Below, one piece after another: positions 9,566 to 21,238 of a stretch of DNA of 64,000 nt. Positions within the stretch are counted from its first letter, which is position 1; each line of letters starts with the position of its first letter. The stretch comes from Methylobacillus methanolivorans (GTDB lineage: Bacteria; Pseudomonadota; Gammaproteobacteria; Burkholderiales; Methylophilaceae): NCBI RefSeq assembly GCF_020531845.1, contig NZ_JAJAVF010000002.1:965543-1029542 (forward strand), written 5' to 3'. The notes beneath the pieces were generated by a model, which was given only the letters and a program-made list of their open reading frames with translations, was not told the DNA's origin and searched no databases. Both the position numbers and the translations under genes were made by a program.

Positions 9566-10768
9566 TTACAGGGTAATGCCAGCCAGGCCGGCTACAGTGT
9601 TGATATCCTTATCGCCGCGCCCGGACAGGTTAACCAGCAAGACCTGATCAGGCGACATGGTGGCTGCCAGCTTCATGGCATAGGCTAATGCATGGCTGGA
9701 TTCCAACGCGGGAATAATGCCCTCGGTACGACACAAGGTATGAAATGCATCCATGGCCTCATCATCCGTCACCGCGACATATTCGGCACGCTTGATATCC
9801 TTGAGCCAAGCATGCTCAGGACCAACACCAGGATAATCAAGGCCAGCGGACACAGAATGGGTCTCCACAATCTGACCATTCTCATCCTGCATCAGGTAGG
9901 TACGATTGCCATGCAATACACCAGCTGGACTGTTGGCAGTCAAAGGTGCAGCATGTTTGCCAGTTTCGATACCATGTCCGGCGGCTTCCACGCCAATCAA
10001 GCGCACACCCTCAACATCAATATAAGGGTAGAAAATACCCATGGCATTGGAACCACCACCAACGCAGGCGATGACGGCATCAGGTTGGCGGCCAATCATT
10101 TCCTGCATCTGCTCCTTGGCCTCAATGCCGATTACCGCCTGAAAATCCCGTACCATCATGGGATAAGGGTGCGGGCCAGCCACCGTGCCGATAATATAGA
10201 ACGTATTGGAAATATTCGTGACCCAATCCCGCATGGCTTCATTCAGAGCATCCTTGAGGGTCTTCGAGCCACTTTCTACCGGCACGACAGTCGCACCCAG
10301 TAGCTTCATGCGAAATACGTTGGGTGCTTGGCGCTTAACGTCTTCCGCGCCCATATAGACGACACACTCCAGGCCAAGACGGGCCGCAATCGTAGCTGTT
10401 GCCACGCCATGTTGACCTGCCCCCGTCTCGGCAATCACGCGAGGCTTGCCCATGCGTTTAGCCAACAAGGCCTGCCCAATGGTGTTATTTACCTTGTGCG
10501 CGCCAGTATGGTTCAAGTCTTCCCGCTTGAGATATATCTGGGCACCACCGATTTTTTTGGTGAGGCGCTCGGCATGATAGACCGGGCTTGGGCGACCAAC
10601 AAAGTGCTTGAGGTCGTAGGCGAATTCGGCAAGAAACTCCGGATCATGGCGATAGCGCTCATACATGACGCGCAACTCTTCAAGCGCCTCCACCAATGTT
10701 TCGGCAACGAAAATACCGCCATACGGGCCAAAATGGCCACGCGCATCTGGCATGTCATAAAGCTGCAT
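9566..10768 (-). CDS. trpB: Tryptophan synthase beta chain
   Basis: PLP enzyme that condenses indole with serine. The PLP lysine is in HTGAHKVNN, and the GAGQHG and [10 protein letters not shown] phosphate-binding loops are present. The ATG at 10766-10768 ([18 protein letters not shown]) gives 400 residues. It sits behind AAGGAG and is chosen over an upstream in-frame start that would add 26 residues unlike the family. The start overlaps the end of trpF by 14 nt, indicating translational coupling. Confidence 0.97.
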   Translation of the reverse strand: MQLYDMPDARGHFGPYGGIFVAETLVEALEELRVMYERYRHDPEFLAEFAYDLKHFVGRPSPVYHAERLTKKIGGAQIYLKREDLNHTGAHKVNNTIGQALLAKRMGKPRVIAETGAGQHGVATATIAARLGLECVVYMGAEDVKRQAPNVFRMKLLGATVVPVESGSKTLKDALNEAMRDWVTNISNTFYIIGTVAGPHPYPMMVRDFQAVIGIEAKEQMQEMIGRQPDAVIACVGGGSNAMGIFYPYIDVEGVRLIGVEAAGHGIETGKHAAPLTANSPAGVLHGNRTYLMQDENGQIVETHSVSAGLDYPGVGPEHAWLKDIKRAEYVAVTDDEAMDAFHTLCRTEGIIPALESSHALAYAMKLAATMSPDQVLLVNLSGRGDKDINTVAGLAGITL

Positions 10769-11378
10769 TCTGTACTCCTTGCATGAATGCGGCGATCTTG
10801 GCCGCACTCTTGATTCCTTTGGATTCTTCAACACCACCACTGACATCTACCGCATAGGGCCGCACTTGGCAAATCGCCCCTGCTACATTATCAGGAGTGA
10901 GCCCACCTGCAAGCACTAGCGGAACTGGCAATTGCTGCGGGATCAAGCTCCAGTCAAAGACATGACCTGTGCCCCCCGCCACGCCAGGCAAAAAGGCATC
11001 GAGCAATAAGGCGCGGGCATCTTGGTATTGAGTGGCGTATTGTAGCAAATTTGTATCGTCCCTGACGCGTACTGCCTTCATATAAGGCAGGCCATAAAGA
11101 CGGCAAGCATCAGGCGACTCCTCGCCATGAAACTGTAATAGGTCGAGCTGGACCTCTGCGAGCACCGTGTTTATTTCACCAGGCATGGCATCCACAAACA
11201 AACCGACGCTGCTGACAAAAGGTGGCAAGGCAGCCACAATTTCTGCGGCGCGCTGTATATCAACATTTCTGGGGCTTGGTCCATAGAACACCAGACCAAT
11301 GGCATCACAACCATGCGCGACAGCAGTAAGCGCATCTTCAACGCGGGTGATGCCACAGATTTTGACGCGGGTTCTCAA
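10755..11378 (-). CDS. trpF: Phosphoribosylanthranilate isomerase
   Basis: Amadori isomerase of tryptophan synthesis, a TIM barrel. VKICGIT at the N terminus carries the catalytic Cys; the catalytic Asp is in [14 protein letters not shown] and DVSGGVE bind phosphate. The start is TTG at 11376-11378 (residues [11 protein letters not shown]). No ATG or GTG lies upstream in frame and no clear ribosome site precedes it. A seven-codon ATG mini-frame ends with a TGA that overlaps this TTG, which may couple the two. Length 207 is normal. Confidence 0.95.
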   Translation of the reverse strand: MRTRVKICGITRVEDALTAVAHGCDAIGLVFYGPSPRNVDIQRAAEIVAALPPFVSSVGLFVDAMPGEINTVLAEVQLDLLQFHGEESPDACRLYGLPYMKAVRVRDDTNLLQYATQYQDARALLLDAFLPGVAGGTGHVFDWSLIPQQLPVPLVLAGGLTPDNVAGAICQVRPYAVDVSGGVEESKGIKSAAKIAAFMQGVQNAAL

Positions 11379-11455
11379 GCTGATAATACGCCTGTCATAG
11401 AAAGGCGCTAGGGTACCTTAAAATCGCGCCTAATGGCACAAAATCCTGCCAAACC

Positions 11456-12241
11456 TCAAGCAATTCCCAGCTGCAATTTACGCTCAGTAATAGGCAATCC
11501 CCACCGCGCATCATAGCCAACCCCTGTGAGGTAAAGGCCATCAGGAGCAAATGTGGGTGGTGAAAGTGTGCGATCCCTGGCAGCAAGTAACTCGGCCATA
11601 AACGCCGGAGGATATTTCCCTTTGCCTATATACACCAGCGCTCCCACCATATTGCGCACTTGGTGATGCAGGAAGGCATTAGCACAAAAATCAAATACCA
11701 AACTACTGCCAAAAGCGTTCACCGAAGCTTGATGCATAGTTTTCACCGGTGATTTTGCCTGACACTCTGCGGCACGAAACGCGCTGAAATCGTGCTGCCC
11801 GTGTAAATAAGCAATAGCTTCCTGCATGGCTTGCAAATCCAGTGGCTGATGGAACCACCCCGCCTTCCCGGCCATCACTGCAGGGGCTACTGGCTGATTA
11901 ACCAGCCAGTATTGATAACTGCGCTGATAGGCATCAAATCGCGCATGAAATTGCTCATCAACTTGGGTGGCCCATAACACGCGAATTGATCGCGGTAGCT
12001 TGGTATTCACGCCGCGCACCCAAGCATTGCATGGCCTTATTGCCGTCGTATCGAAATGAACTACCTGAGATAAAGCATGAACCCCGGTGTCAGTGCGCCC
12101 GGCTGCCGACACCTTGACACGATGACCCGCCATCGCAGACAAAGCCAACTCCAGCGCATCTTGTATTGTCTGACCATTAGGCTGACTCTGCCAACCACAA
12201 AAACCAGCACCATCATATTCAATACCTAATGCCAACCTCAT
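11456..12241 (-). CDS. truA: tRNA pseudouridine(38-40) synthase
   Basis: Converts uridines 38-40 of the tRNA anticodon arm to pseudouridine. The catalytic Asp lies in SAAGRTDTGVHA, about residues 46-57. YDGAGFCGWQ near the start and FLHHQVRNMVG near 190-200 are TruA signatures. It lies between fimV and trpF, its usual neighbours in this class. Length 261 is normal. Confidence 0.96.
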   Translation of the reverse strand: MRLALGIEYDGAGFCGWQSQPNGQTIQDALELALSAMAGHRVKVSAAGRTDTGVHALSQVVHFDTTAIRPCNAWVRGVNTKLPRSIRVLWATQVDEQFHARFDAYQRSYQYWLVNQPVAPAVMAGKAGWFHQPLDLQAMQEAIAYLHGQHDFSAFRAAECQAKSPVKTMHQASVNAFGSSLVFDFCANAFLHHQVRNMVGALVYIGKGKYPPAFMAELLAARDRTLSPPTFAPDGLYLTGVGYDARWGLPITERKLQLGIA

Positions 12242-12257
12242 CCATGCCTACCTGATA

Positions 12258-12285
12258 TGAAAAAAGCCGGGCAACTCCCGGCTTG
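12258..12285 (-). terminator. Terminator after fimV
   Basis: On the minus strand AAGCCGGG pairs with CCCGGCTT around a 5-nt loop, followed by six T. It lies 20 nt past the fimV stop and before truA, so truA probably has its own promoter or depends on read-through. Confidence 0.85.
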
Positions 12286-12305
12286 GTATTGCAACACTAG
12301 CTGCC

Positions 12306-15300
12306 TCAAGGGAGACTATCCAGAATGGATTGAGCCTTTTGTTTCTGCCGTGGGCCACCTTCGTTGAGGATTTCCTCCAGCAACTCACGCGCACCCTCGT
12401 TGTCTCCCATATCCATATAGGCGGTGACGAGATCAAGCTTGGTATCAACATCAGGAGACTCATCCATTTCACTCTCAGGCTCGGTTGACCCTGCCTGCTC
12501 ATCTGCCACATCCAGACTAATTCCGGAAAGGTTGATATCACTAGCTGTGGGTGTTGCAGCGACTTCGTCATCAATCTCCAGATCAAAGTCCGGGAATACA
12601 ATGCTTTCCTCGCGAGTCCCTGCTGCTTCTGTAGCAGCTTGAGTATCGCCACCCAAATCTATACCAGCAAAATTGAAGCTAGGCTCACTCGTTTCTAGGG
12701 CGCCACCTGCCTCAACTTTCGGATCTGGCACAGCCGCATCTGCCTTGGGTAATTCAGGCACCTCAGCGACATCAGACAAAACATCATCCGCTGGTACATC
12801 GTCAGGGAAGCTGATCTCTGGCAAATCAAAATCAATATCCGGCAAGCCGTCATCGTCCAGCGAGTCACCCACTTCGGTAGCAAAGGTTTCAGCAGCAGGA
12901 GTAGATACCTCAACCGCAGGCAATTCAATCTCTGGTAAATCCAGATCGACATCAGATGTTTGCAACGGCTCATTACCCACTGCAGTCTGACTACCAATCT
13001 CATCAAGCTCAGGAATGAAGAACTCAGGGACTGCCGTTTCTTCCGCTTGCACTTCGTCACCATTAGCCTCAGTAGGTAAGTCAAAGTCAGGGATAGCCGC
13101 ATCAAGCTCTGCAATATCCAATTGCATGCTGTTTTCTGCAGGTGGCTCTGGCAGATCAAGCGTGAAATCCATGCTGTTTCCGGCATATTGATCAGCAGCT
13201 TCTTCCACTTGATCAGGCTCAGCAACAGCCGTATCCAGATCAAAGTCTAGTGCTGGAAAATCCTGTTCACCGTTATTATCTTCACCAGGCTCAGCAAGCA
13301 AAGCATCTTCCAAGGATTGGTCTTGCTCGCTATCATCATTCATCAAGCCCGCAGTAGCGGCGACCGCAGCCCCTGCCAATATCGCACTATCAAGGCCAGC
13401 ACTGGCTTCAATTGGCTTTTGCTGCACAGCCTCATTGGCTTGCGCGACACCCAGCGTTGCAGGAGCACTCGCCTTATCAGCAATGTTATCTTCGGAGTAC
13501 AGAGGATTTTCTGGTTCCAGCTTGCGCCCCATCGCTGCAACCTTGCCCCAGACAGGATCGGCAGCACCCAGCGTGGTATACATTTCGCCGGCAACGGTTT
13601 CAAACGCAGAGGTATCGTTGCGAGCAGCATAAATCTCGAGCAACTTGAGGTGCAATTCATGACGCTGCGGCTCCTTGACGATCGCGTCCTTGAGGATTTC
13701 CTCGGCCTGGGCATCTCGCCCATATGCCATATAAACCTCTGCTTCAGCAATCGGGTCAACATCGTGCGTATCGATCATGCCGCCAGTATTCTGCGAGAAA
13801 TCATTTAGGAAAGAGGTATCTCCCGTATTCACGGTAGCACCAGCAGTGTTGCCAAATACCGTATTAGGCTTGAGCCCACCTGCGGTCAGGATGCCTTTCT
13901 CGAAACTATCCAGCTCACGCTTGCGCTTGTTACGCATGTACAACCAGCCACCAAGCAACAGGAGTATGCCGCCTCCAGCCAGTGCTAATGGCAATGGGTC
14001 GTCACCAACCAGCTCATCGAAAAGGCTAGGCTCCTCTACCGGCGAAACGACTGGTGCAGGCTGATTTTGAGGTTTGACAGGTTCCACTGCATCACCAACA
14101 GATGCTGCATCCGGCTTACTTTCTTCGGCTGTAGGCTCTGTCGCTGCTGTAATATCTTCGGGCTCTGGCTGGGGATCAGGTGTAGCCACAGCGCGTTCTG
14201 GAGATGTTGCGGGCTTGGCGGCAGGTTCATCTGCGTTCTGCAAATTTGCTAATGCCTGGTTCTTGATCGCCAACAGCTTTTGCATGTCGGCAATTTGCTT
14301 TTCCAGCATCGCAGTCCGCTCAGCAGCCTCTTTGAGGCTCTTATCCTTGGCGGTCAGCTCTTCCTGCATCGAATTCAGCTGTGCCTGATTTGCATTGTTG
14401 CTCGACAACCTGACGACATCACGCGGGCCTGCCGCAGGTGGCGTAGCCCTATCAGTAGCAGGAGTCGAAATACGTCCGGAAGCAGACTGTTGAGCGCCAC
14501 CATCGGTGGAGGGTATGGATTCAGCAGCCAAGTCCGCCAAGCGATTGCGATAGGCATTCCAATCAGACGTTTGCACCTTGACCTCGCGCGTGGCTTCGGC
14601 AGGTGCGATCTGCTGCAGCTCACTCGCACTAGGTACGCGCAGAATCTGCCCCACCTTGAGGCGGTTCATGTTCTTGCCAGCAAAAGCATCCTCGTTAGCG
14701 CGATACAGACCAACCAGCATTTGATCAAGACTGACGCCTTGTACTTGATGCTCACGCGCAATCGCACTTAAGGTGTCGCCGCGAGAAGTGGTGTAATGTG
14801 GTGCTGAAGTATCTGGCGCAGGCGCTGGCTTGGCCTGTGGTCGAGTCGGGGTTGGAGGAACCGGGGCAGTACGTGATGGAGTAGTATTAACGGCTGACTG
14901 GGCTTGCTTGGGCACTTCAGCAGGTACAGGGATAGCAGGCGCGGCACTAGGGGGTAGCTGCACACCGTTATACACTTGCGCCTGGTTATTATAGCCAGGA
15001 GGATCAAGCAATACCGTGTATTCACGCAACAACCGTCCTGTTGCCCAATCGACCTGAATCAGCATATCCAGGAAAGGATCGCTGATTGCCTGCGATGAGG
15101 TGAGCTTAAGAACAGCGGCACCATCAGCACGCTTGCTGACCGCTACCTTGATGGCGTTATGAATGGCAGTACGCTCTACCCCCTGCACATTGTAAGCTTC
15201 CTGCGGTGCAATCCCCGCAGTGAGAGAGGCTAGTTCATCTGGTGTCGTAGAAAGAAGTTCAATCTCAGCAGAAAGTGGCTCACCAAGTCCGGATGTGACG

Positions 15301-15392
15301 GTCAAGCGGCCAAGGCCAGCAGCCTCACCCATCATTGGCACAAACGCCAACAACACCGCAAGCGCGACCCCTTTAAATTTGGACTTATGCAC
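12306..15392 (-). CDS. fimV: FimV-family polar landmark / type IV pilus assembly protein
   Basis: A large inner-membrane protein with a periplasmic N-terminal half and a very acidic cytoplasmic half. It is needed in other bacteria for type IV pilus secretin assembly and polar localisation. Visible parts: signal peptide, FimV N-terminal domain with GLGEPLSAEIEL, a LysM peptidoglycan-binding domain (about residues 200-254), a coiled coil, one membrane span (about 468-486), a TPR-like region, a long Asp/Glu/Leu-rich repetitive stretch, and the conserved C-terminal FimV motif (LVTAYMDMGDNEGARELLEE). The GTG at 15390-15392 has a ribosome site (AAGGGTGG) and gives a clean signal peptide. An ATG ten codons upstream (15422) is the alternative. 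Confidence 0.9.
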   Translation of the reverse strand: MHKSKFKGVALAVLLAFVPMMGEAAGLGRLTVTSGLGEPLSAEIELLSTTPDELASLTAGIAPQEAYNVQGVERTAIHNAIKVAVSKRADGAAVLKLTSSQAISDPFLDMLIQVDWATGRLLREYTVLLDPPGYNNQAQVYNGVQLPPSAAPAIPVPAEVPKQAQSAVNTTPSRTAPVPPTPTRPQAKPAPAPDTSAPHYTTSRGDTLSAIAREHQVQGVSLDQMLVGLYRANEDAFAGKNMNRLKVGQILRVPSASELQQIAPAEATREVKVQTSDWNAYRNRLADLAAESIPSTDGGAQQSASGRISTPATDRATPPAAGPRDVVRLSSNNANQAQLNSMQEELTAKDKSLKEAAERTAMLEKQIADMQKLLAIKNQALANLQNADEPAAKPATSPERAVATPDPQPEPEDITAATEPTAEESKPDAASVGDAVEPVKPQNQPAPVVSPVEEPSLFDELVGDDPLPLALAGGGILLLLGGWLYMRNKRKRELDSFEKGILTAGGLKPNTVFGNTAGATVNTGDTSFLNDFSQNTGGMIDTHDVDPIAEAEVYMAYGRDAQAEEILKDAIVKEPQRHELHLKLLEIYAARNDTSAFETVAGEMYTTLGAADPVWGKVAAMGRKLEPENPLYSEDNIADKASAPATLGVAQANEAVQQKPIEASAGLDSAILAGAAVAATAGLMNDDSEQDQSLEDALLAEPGEDNNGEQDFPALDFDLDTAVAEPDQVEEAADQYAGNSMDFTLDLPEPPAENSMQLDIAELDAAIPDFDLPTEANGDEVQAEETAVPEFFIPELDEIGSQTAVGNEPLQTSDVDLDLPEIELPAVEVSTPAAETFATEVGDSLDDDGLPDIDFDLPEISFPDDVPADDVLSDVAEVPELPKADAAVPDPKVEAGGALETSEPSFNFAGIDLGGDTQAATEAAGTREESIVFPDFDLEIDDEVAATPTASDINLSGISLDVADEQAGSTEPESEMDESPDVDTKLDLVTAYMDMGDNEGARELLEEILNEGGPRQKQKAQSILDSLP

Positions 15393-15495
15393 TATTCCAC
15401 CCTTATCAACTTTAAATAGCATTATTAAGCTAACATCAATTAGTTACGGTTTCAAGCTAATACATCGCTTTACATTCCCAATGTTAGCCCAAGCT

Positions 15496-15520
15496 TCATG
15501 GGGCCGGTACCACCCCATGA
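15496..15520. repeat. Inverted repeat between asd and fimV
   Basis: TCATGGGG (15496-15503) and CCCCATGA (15513-15520) form an 8-bp perfect stem with a 9-nt loop, 34 nt beyond the asd stop. No T-run follows on either strand, so it may be a weak or factor-dependent terminator, or an RNA-stabilising hairpin. Confidence 0.5.
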
Positions 15521-15553
15521 GGCAAAACAGCAAGGGCATCAGCGCTAATACAA

Positions 15554-16666
15554 TCAAGCCTCGACCAGAATGCGCAGCATGCGGCGTAATGGCTCTGCAG
15601 CACCCCACAAGAGCTGGTCACCTACCGTAAATGCGGAGAGATATTCACCACCCATGCCCATTTTTCGCAAGCGGCCCACTGGTGTTTGCAAGGTGCCAGT
15701 CACGGCGGCAGGGCTTAGACGTTTGACTGTTTCATTACGCTCGTTTGGCACCACCTCTGCCCAGGGGTTTGCTTCTGCCAACATGCCTTCAATTTCGTTC
15801 AACGGCACGTCCTGCTTTAACTTGATGGTCAGTGCCTGTGAATGACAGCGCATGGCCCCGATGCGTACACACAATCCATCAATCACGATAGGATTGGCAT
15901 CACGACCCAGGATTTTGTTGGTTTCAGCCATGCCTTTCCACTCTTCCTTGCTTTGCCCATTCCCCAGATCCTTGTCTATCCATGGGATCAGGCTGCCAGC
16001 CAAAGGCACACCAAAATGATCCACCGGAAAATCTGCGCTACGCAGGGTATCTGCTACCTTGCGGTCAATATCAAGGATGGCAGAAGCGGCATCTTGCAAC
16101 TCAGCAGCGACACCAGCGTGCACTACGCCCATTTGGCGAATCAATTCCCGCATATTTTGTGCACCAGCACCCGATGCAGCCTGATAAGTCATGGAGCTTG
16201 CCCACTCAACCAGGTTTACCTTGAACAAACCATTCAACGCCATCAGCATCAGGGAAACCGTGCAGTTACCACCTATCCAATTGCGACCACCTGTAGATAG
16301 AGACTGTTTGATCACATCCAGATTAACCGGGTCTAGGATAATGACGGCATCTTTCTCCATCCGCAGTGTAGAGGCAGCATCAATCCAATGCCCCTGCCAG
16401 CCATCGGCACGCAACTTAGGGAATATCTCGCTGGTGTAGTCGCCACCCTGGCAAGAAACGATGATATCCATGGCCTTGAGCTCGGCAATAGCCTTGGCAT
16501 CTTTGAGCGCAGGTGTATCGCGACCAATCGCAGGGCCTGCACCACCAGTCTGTGAGGTCGTGAAGAAGATGGGCTCGATATCCTGAAAATCACCCTCTGC
16601 GATCATGCGCTGCATAAGCACAGAACCCACCATACCGCGCCAGCCGACAAACCCTACTTTGAACAT
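15554..16666 (-). CDS. asd: Aspartate-semialdehyde dehydrogenase
   Basis: Reduces aspartyl phosphate to aspartate semialdehyde, the branch point to lysine, threonine, methionine and diaminopimelate. The NADP-binding start [17 protein letters not shown] and the active-site Cys in [11 protein letters not shown] mark the Gram-negative (E. coli-type) enzyme. Length 370 is normal. It lies 56 nt downstream of leuB at the end of the leucine operon, as in many betaproteobacteria. Confidence 0.96.
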   Translation of the reverse strand: MFKVGFVGWRGMVGSVLMQRMIAEGDFQDIEPIFFTTSQTGGAGPAIGRDTPALKDAKAIAELKAMDIIVSCQGGDYTSEIFPKLRADGWQGHWIDAASTLRMEKDAVIILDPVNLDVIKQSLSTGGRNWIGGNCTVSLMLMALNGLFKVNLVEWASSMTYQAASGAGAQNMRELIRQMGVVHAGVAAELQDAASAILDIDRKVADTLRSADFPVDHFGVPLAGSLIPWIDKDLGNGQSKEEWKGMAETNKILGRDANPIVIDGLCVRIGAMRCHSQALTIKLKQDVPLNEIEGMLAEANPWAEVVPNERNETVKRLSPAAVTGTLQTPVGRLRKMGMGGEYLSAFTVGDQLLWGAAEPLRRMLRILVEA

Positions 16667-16722
16667 CGTCTCTTCCTGGTTAAATGGCCTTGTACAGGCC
16701 TATCATTGTGTTTGATTGATGA

Positions 16723-17853
<1,131 letters not shown>

Positions 17854-18492
17854 TTAGTTGAACAGCCAGGGCTGCGTTGCCTTGTGCTTGGCTTCAAAGA
17901 CCTTGATTTCATCCACATGCTGTAAAGTCAGGCCAATATCATCAAGGCCATTCAAAAGGCAATGCTTGCGGAATGGATCAATCTCAAAAGCGTAGCTATT
18001 GCCGGCAGGTGTTTGCACGGTCTGTGTCTGCAGGTCTATCAATAACTGATAGCCTTCCTTGGGCTCTGCTTCCTTGAACAAGCTATCGACAATCGCTGCA
18101 TCGAGCACGATCGGCAAAATGCCGTTCTTGAAACAGTTATTGAAGAAAATATCGGCAAAACTCGGGGCGATAATGGCGCGGAAGCCATAGTCAAGCAAAG
18201 CCCATGGCGCATGCTCGCGGCTGGAACCACAGCCGAAATTCTCGCGCGCCAGTAAAACGCTGGCCCCCTGGTAACGAGGAAAGTTGAGCGGAAAATCAGG
18301 ATTCAGCGGACGCTTGCTATTGTCCATACCTGGTTCGCCCTGATCCAGATAACGCCACTCGTCAAAGGCGTTAGGGCCAAAGCCCGCTCGCTTGATTGAC
18401 TTCAAAAACTGCTTGGGAATGATGGCATCGGTATCGACATTTGCGCGATCCAAAGGGGCCACTAATCCATTTAATTGGGTAAATGCTTGCAT
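17854..18492 (-). CDS. leuD: 3-isopropylmalate dehydratase, small subunit
   Basis: Small, swivelling subunit of isopropylmalate isomerase, which pairs with Leu[20 protein letters not shown] near residue 18 and [13 protein letters not shown] near 88 are the substrate-specificity and binding loops. Length 212 is normal. It lies 20 nt downstream of a small entericidin-type lipoprotein gene that is inserted between leuC and leuD. Confidence 0.96.
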   Translation of the reverse strand: MQAFTQLNGLVAPLDRANVDTDAIIPKQFLKSIKRAGFGPNAFDEWRYLDQGEPGMDNSKRPLNPDFPLNFPRYQGASVLLARENFGCGSSREHAPWALLDYGFRAIIAPSFADIFFNNCFKNGILPIVLDAAIVDSLFKEAEPKEGYQLLIDLQTQTVQTPAGNSYAFEIDPFRKHCLLNGLDDIGLTLQHVDEIKVFEAKHKATQPWLFN

Positions 18493-18512
18493 ATTGATCC
18501 AATAACGATTCG

Positions 18513-18644
18513 TTACTTGCTTGATTTCTGTATGGCTTCGCCAGCCTTCTCAATATCCTTGCCCACACCATTGATGGTATTACAGGCCATCAAAGGCATC
18601 GCCAATAGTGAGAGTGCTGCCATCATCAACATTTTTCGCATCAT
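18513..18644 (-). CDS. Entericidin A/B family lipoprotein
   Basis: A 43-residue secreted lipoprotein, too short for usual gene calls. Signal peptide [20 protein letters not shown] with lipidated C21 (lipobox L-M-A-C) precedes a short mature part [20 protein letters not shown], the amphipathic pattern of entericidins. In E. coli EcnA/EcnB form an antidote/toxin lipoprotein pair; only one member is seen here. It starts 5 nt after the leuC stop and ends 20 nt before leuD, so it is part of the leu transcript. Its role inside a leucine operon is unknown. Confidence 0.85.
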   Translation of the reverse strand: MMRKMLMMAALSLLAMPLMACNTINGVGKDIEKAGEAIQKSSK

Positions 18645-18649
18645 CACAC

Positions 18650-20056
18650 TCAATTCAACAATTGGCGTACATCAACGAAATGTCCTGTAACAGCGGCGGC
18701 AGCAGCCATTTCCGGGCTGACCAAGTGAGTACGGCCACCCGCGCCCTGACGTCCCTCAAAGTTACGATTCGAGGTTGAGGCACAGCGCTCGCCAGGCTCC
18801 AGGCGATCAGCATTCATGGCAAGGCACATCGAGCAACCAGGCTCACGCCATTCAAAACCGGCTTCTTTGAAAATCTTGTCCAGGCCTTCATGCTCAGCTT
18901 GCTCCTTGACCAGGCCTGAGCCAGGCACCACCATCGCCAACTTGACGTTGGGTGCCACATGCTTGCCCTTGGCAACAGAAGCCGCCGCACGCAAATCTTC
19001 AATTCGCGAGTTGGTACAAGAACCAATGAATACCTTGTCAATCGGGATCTGCGAGATCGGTGTATTGGCCTGCAAGCCCATATACTGCAAGGCACGCTCC
19101 ATGCCGCTACGCTTGGTCGGATCGTTTTCCTTGGCAGGATCCGGCACGATACCGTTCACAGCAGTCACCATTTCTGGAGAGGTTCCCCAGGTGACTTGAG
19201 GTTCAATTTCCTCCGCACGCAACTCCACGACAGCGTCAAACTTCGCGCCCTCATCGCTATGCAGTGTGCGCCAGTAAGACACGGCAGCATCCCATTGCTC
19301 AGGCTTGGGCGCATAGGGACGACCCTTGACGTAATTGATCGTGATGTCATCCACAGCGACCATACCAGCACGTGCACCTGCCTCAATTGCCATATTGCAC
19401 AGAGTCATGCGCCCTTCCATGCTCAGGCCACGGATGGCAGAACCCGCAAACTCGATTGCATAGCCAGTACCGCCCGCAGTGCCCATCTTACCAATAATCG
19501 CCAGCGCAATATCCTTGGCTGTGACACCTACTCCAAGCTGTCCTTCCACCAACACTTGCATGGCCTTGGATTTCTTCTGCACCAAGCACTGGGTCGCCAT
19601 CACATGCTCAACCTCGGAAGTACCAATACCATGCGCCAACGCGCCAAATGCACCATGGGTACTGGTATGGGAATCGCCACAGACCACCGTCATGCCCGGC
19701 AGGGTTGCTCCCTGCTCAGGGCCCATCACGTGGACAATCCCCTGACGCGCATCACCCATCTTGAACTCGGTCACGCCAAAATCCGTACAGTTCTGATCCA
19801 GAGTTTCTACTTGCAAGCGCGAAATCGGGTCAGCAATGCCTTGGCTACGATCGGTTGTAGGGACATTATGATCTGGCACAGCCAGCACAGAGTTGATGCG
19901 CCAAAGCTTGCGACCCGCCATTTTCAGGCCTTCAAATGCCTGTGGGCTGGTAACTTCATGCACAAGATGACGGTCGATATAAATCAACGCAGCACCGTTT
20001 TCCTCACGTACCACGTGGGAATCAAATAATTTGTCGTAAAGCGTTTTGGCTGACAT
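18650..20056 (-). CDS. leuC: 3-isopropylmalate dehydratase, large subunit
   Basis: Aconitase-family large subunit carrying the [4Fe-4S] cluster. The three ligands are in [14 protein letters not shown] and in the CSMCLAMN segment. The N terminus [16 protein letters not shown] and length 468 are typical. It heads the transcript leuC-ecn-leuD-leuB-asd. No recognisable leucine-rich leader peptide or attenuator was found in the 75 nt upstream. Confidence 0.97.
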   Translation of the reverse strand: MSAKTLYDKLFDSHVVREENGAALIYIDRHLVHEVTSPQAFEGLKMAGRKLWRINSVLAVPDHNVPTTDRSQGIADPISRLQVETLDQNCTDFGVTEFKMGDARQGIVHVMGPEQGATLPGMTVVCGDSHTSTHGAFGALAHGIGTSEVEHVMATQCLVQKKSKAMQVLVEGQLGVGVTAKDIALAIIGKMGTAGGTGYAIEFAGSAIRGLSMEGRMTLCNMAIEAGARAGMVAVDDITINYVKGRPYAPKPEQWDAAVSYWRTLHSDEGAKFDAVVELRAEEIEPQVTWGTSPEMVTAVNGIVPDPAKENDPTKRSGMERALQYMGLQANTPISQIPIDKVFIGSCTNSRIEDLRAAASVAKGKHVAPNVKLAMVVPGSGLVKEQAEHEGLDKIFKEAGFEWREPGCSMCLAMNADRLEPGERCASTSNRNFEGRQGAGGRTHLVSPEMAAAAAVTGHFVDVRQLLN

Positions 20057-20131
20057 ACGATCTTTCTGAAACTAAACCTGCTTAAATACTGTGTTCAACG
20101 CTGCAATAGCAACAATGGTTGAATCGGCCCA

Positions 20132-20626
20132 TCAATCGCGAAAATTACCGAACTGCAAAGGGAAATCCGTAATGGATTTACGCACAAAGGCGATCGCCTC
20201 TTGCAGCACATCACGCTTGGCGCCCGTCACACGTACCTCATCGCCCTGGATGCTCGCTTGCACCTTGAGGCCACTATCCTTGAGTAATTTGACGATTTTT
20301 TTCGCCAACTCGCTATCGATACCAGCCTTGATCTTCAACACCTGCTTCACCTTGTTACCAGAAATCTTCTGCACATCCTGGTGATCCAGCCGCTTGGCGC
20401 TATCGGCCTCTTTCTTTTCCATTGCGGGCAGCAAGATGGCCTTGATCTGGTCCAGCTGGAAGTCAGAATCACCATGCAGCGTGATCTGATTGTCTTTTTC
20501 GTTCAGCTCGACATTGGCACTGGTGCCCTTGAAATCATAGCGATTGGTGATCTGCCGACCGGTCACATCCACTGCATTTTTCAATGCAACCATATCGACT
20601 TCAGAAGAAATATCAAATGAAGGCAT
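20132..20626 (-). CDS. YajQ family nucleotide-binding protein
   Basis: A 164-residue cytoplasmic protein of the YajQ/UPF0234 family (MPSFDISSEVDMVALKNAVD at the start, then RYDFKGTSA). Some members, such as Xanthomonas XC_3703, bind cyclic di-GMP and act with a transcription factor; others bind nucleic acids. It is a separate unit upstream of leuC on the same strand. Ligand specificity cannot be read from sequence. Confidence 0.92.
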   Translation of the reverse strand: MPSFDISSEVDMVALKNAVDVTGRQITNRYDFKGTSANVELNEKDNQITLHGDSDFQLDQIKAILLPAMEKKEADSAKRLDHQDVQKISGNKVKQVLKIKAGIDSELAKKIVKLLKDSGLKVQASIQGDEVRVTGAKRDVLQEAIAFVRKSITDFPLQFGNFRD

Positions 20627-20791
20627 CGTTTTCCATCCTCATCTCAATCCACTCCAACGTAGCAGGCATCATTCGCATATTGCCTTTAGGAGCATCGTCA
20701 CTCACTTCATCAAACAAAGTGGGCACTAAAAATCGAACACTGGTATTTAGATCAGCTATTGCTGCAAACTACCCAGCATTACGCGTAAATT

Positions 20792-20824
20792 GAAAAACGC
20801 CCCGCGCTTGGCGTTGCGTTTTTC
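20792..20824 (-). terminator. Terminator after the argD-argF-argG-ppnP unit
   Basis: On the minus strand GAAAAACGC pairs with GCGTTTTTC around a GC-rich loop that can itself pair. The T-run lies in the 3' arm. It lies 77 nt beyond the ppnP stop. Confidence 0.75.
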
Positions 20825-20861
20825 CACCGGAAGCCACTAACGGCCACCTACTCTCACTTCA

Positions 20862-20885
20862 TTGATATCACCTGGGCAATATCAA
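20862..20885. repeat. Inverted repeat downstream of ppnP
   Basis: TTGATAT (20862-20868) and ATATCAA (20879-20885) form a perfect 7-bp inverted repeat with a 10-nt spacer. The half sites resemble Fnr half sites, but the spacing (10 instead of 4) is wrong for Fnr and there is no downstream gene to control. Significance uncertain. Confidence 0.3.
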
Positions 20886-20901
20886 CACACAACAGGTACG
20901 T

Positions 20902-21213
20902 TTACTCAAAATGGCAAACGTAATCCAGCGTTTCCACCGTTTCGATATCAAAGCTGGAATTGCCAGGCACAGTAAATTTCTCGCCTGCGCTGTATGTTTT
21001 CCATTCGGTTTCACCGTTGAGTCTCACCTTGCAGACACCACCATTGATTTCCATCAACTCTGGGGAGCCGGTGTTGAACGTCAAGGCGCTAGGAAAAATC
21101 ACGCCTACTGTCGCACGTGTACCGTTAGGGAACAGCACAGTATGGCTGACACACTTGCCATCAAAATACACATTGGCTTTTTTCTTAACACTGACATTGT
21201 CGAACTGGGCCAC
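20902..21213 (-). CDS. ppnP: Pyrimidine/purine nucleoside phosphorylase
   Basis: A small cupin-fold enzyme (former DUF1255/YaiE) that phosphorolyses several nucleosides to base plus ribose-1-phosphate. The 103-residue protein has the typical pattern [21 protein letters not shown] near the start and [15 protein letters not shown] near the end. It lies 25 nt after argG on the same strand, so it is probably the last gene of the arginine transcript. The link to arginine synthesis is positional only. Confidence 0.92.
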   Translation of the reverse strand: MAQFDNVSVKKKANVYFDGKCVSHTVLFPNGTRATVGVIFPSALTFNTGSPELMEINGGVCKVRLNGETEWKTYSAGEKFTVPGNSSFDIETVETLDYVCHFE

Positions 21214-21238
21214 GACGCTTCTCCTAAAATCCTGTTAA

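Noticed and set aside
18959..20029. Long open frame on the plus strand opposite leuC
   Set aside because: It lies antisense to the well-supported leuC gene, has a composition rich in His, Arg and Cys typical of shadow frames, and shows no domain.
20057..20131. Leucine attenuator leader peptide
   Set aside because: No short frame with a Leu run and no alternative hairpins were found upstream of leuC.
20862..20885. Fnr-type binding site
   Set aside because: Half sites TTGAT/ATCAA are present but separated by 14 bp instead of 4, and the site is downstream of genes.
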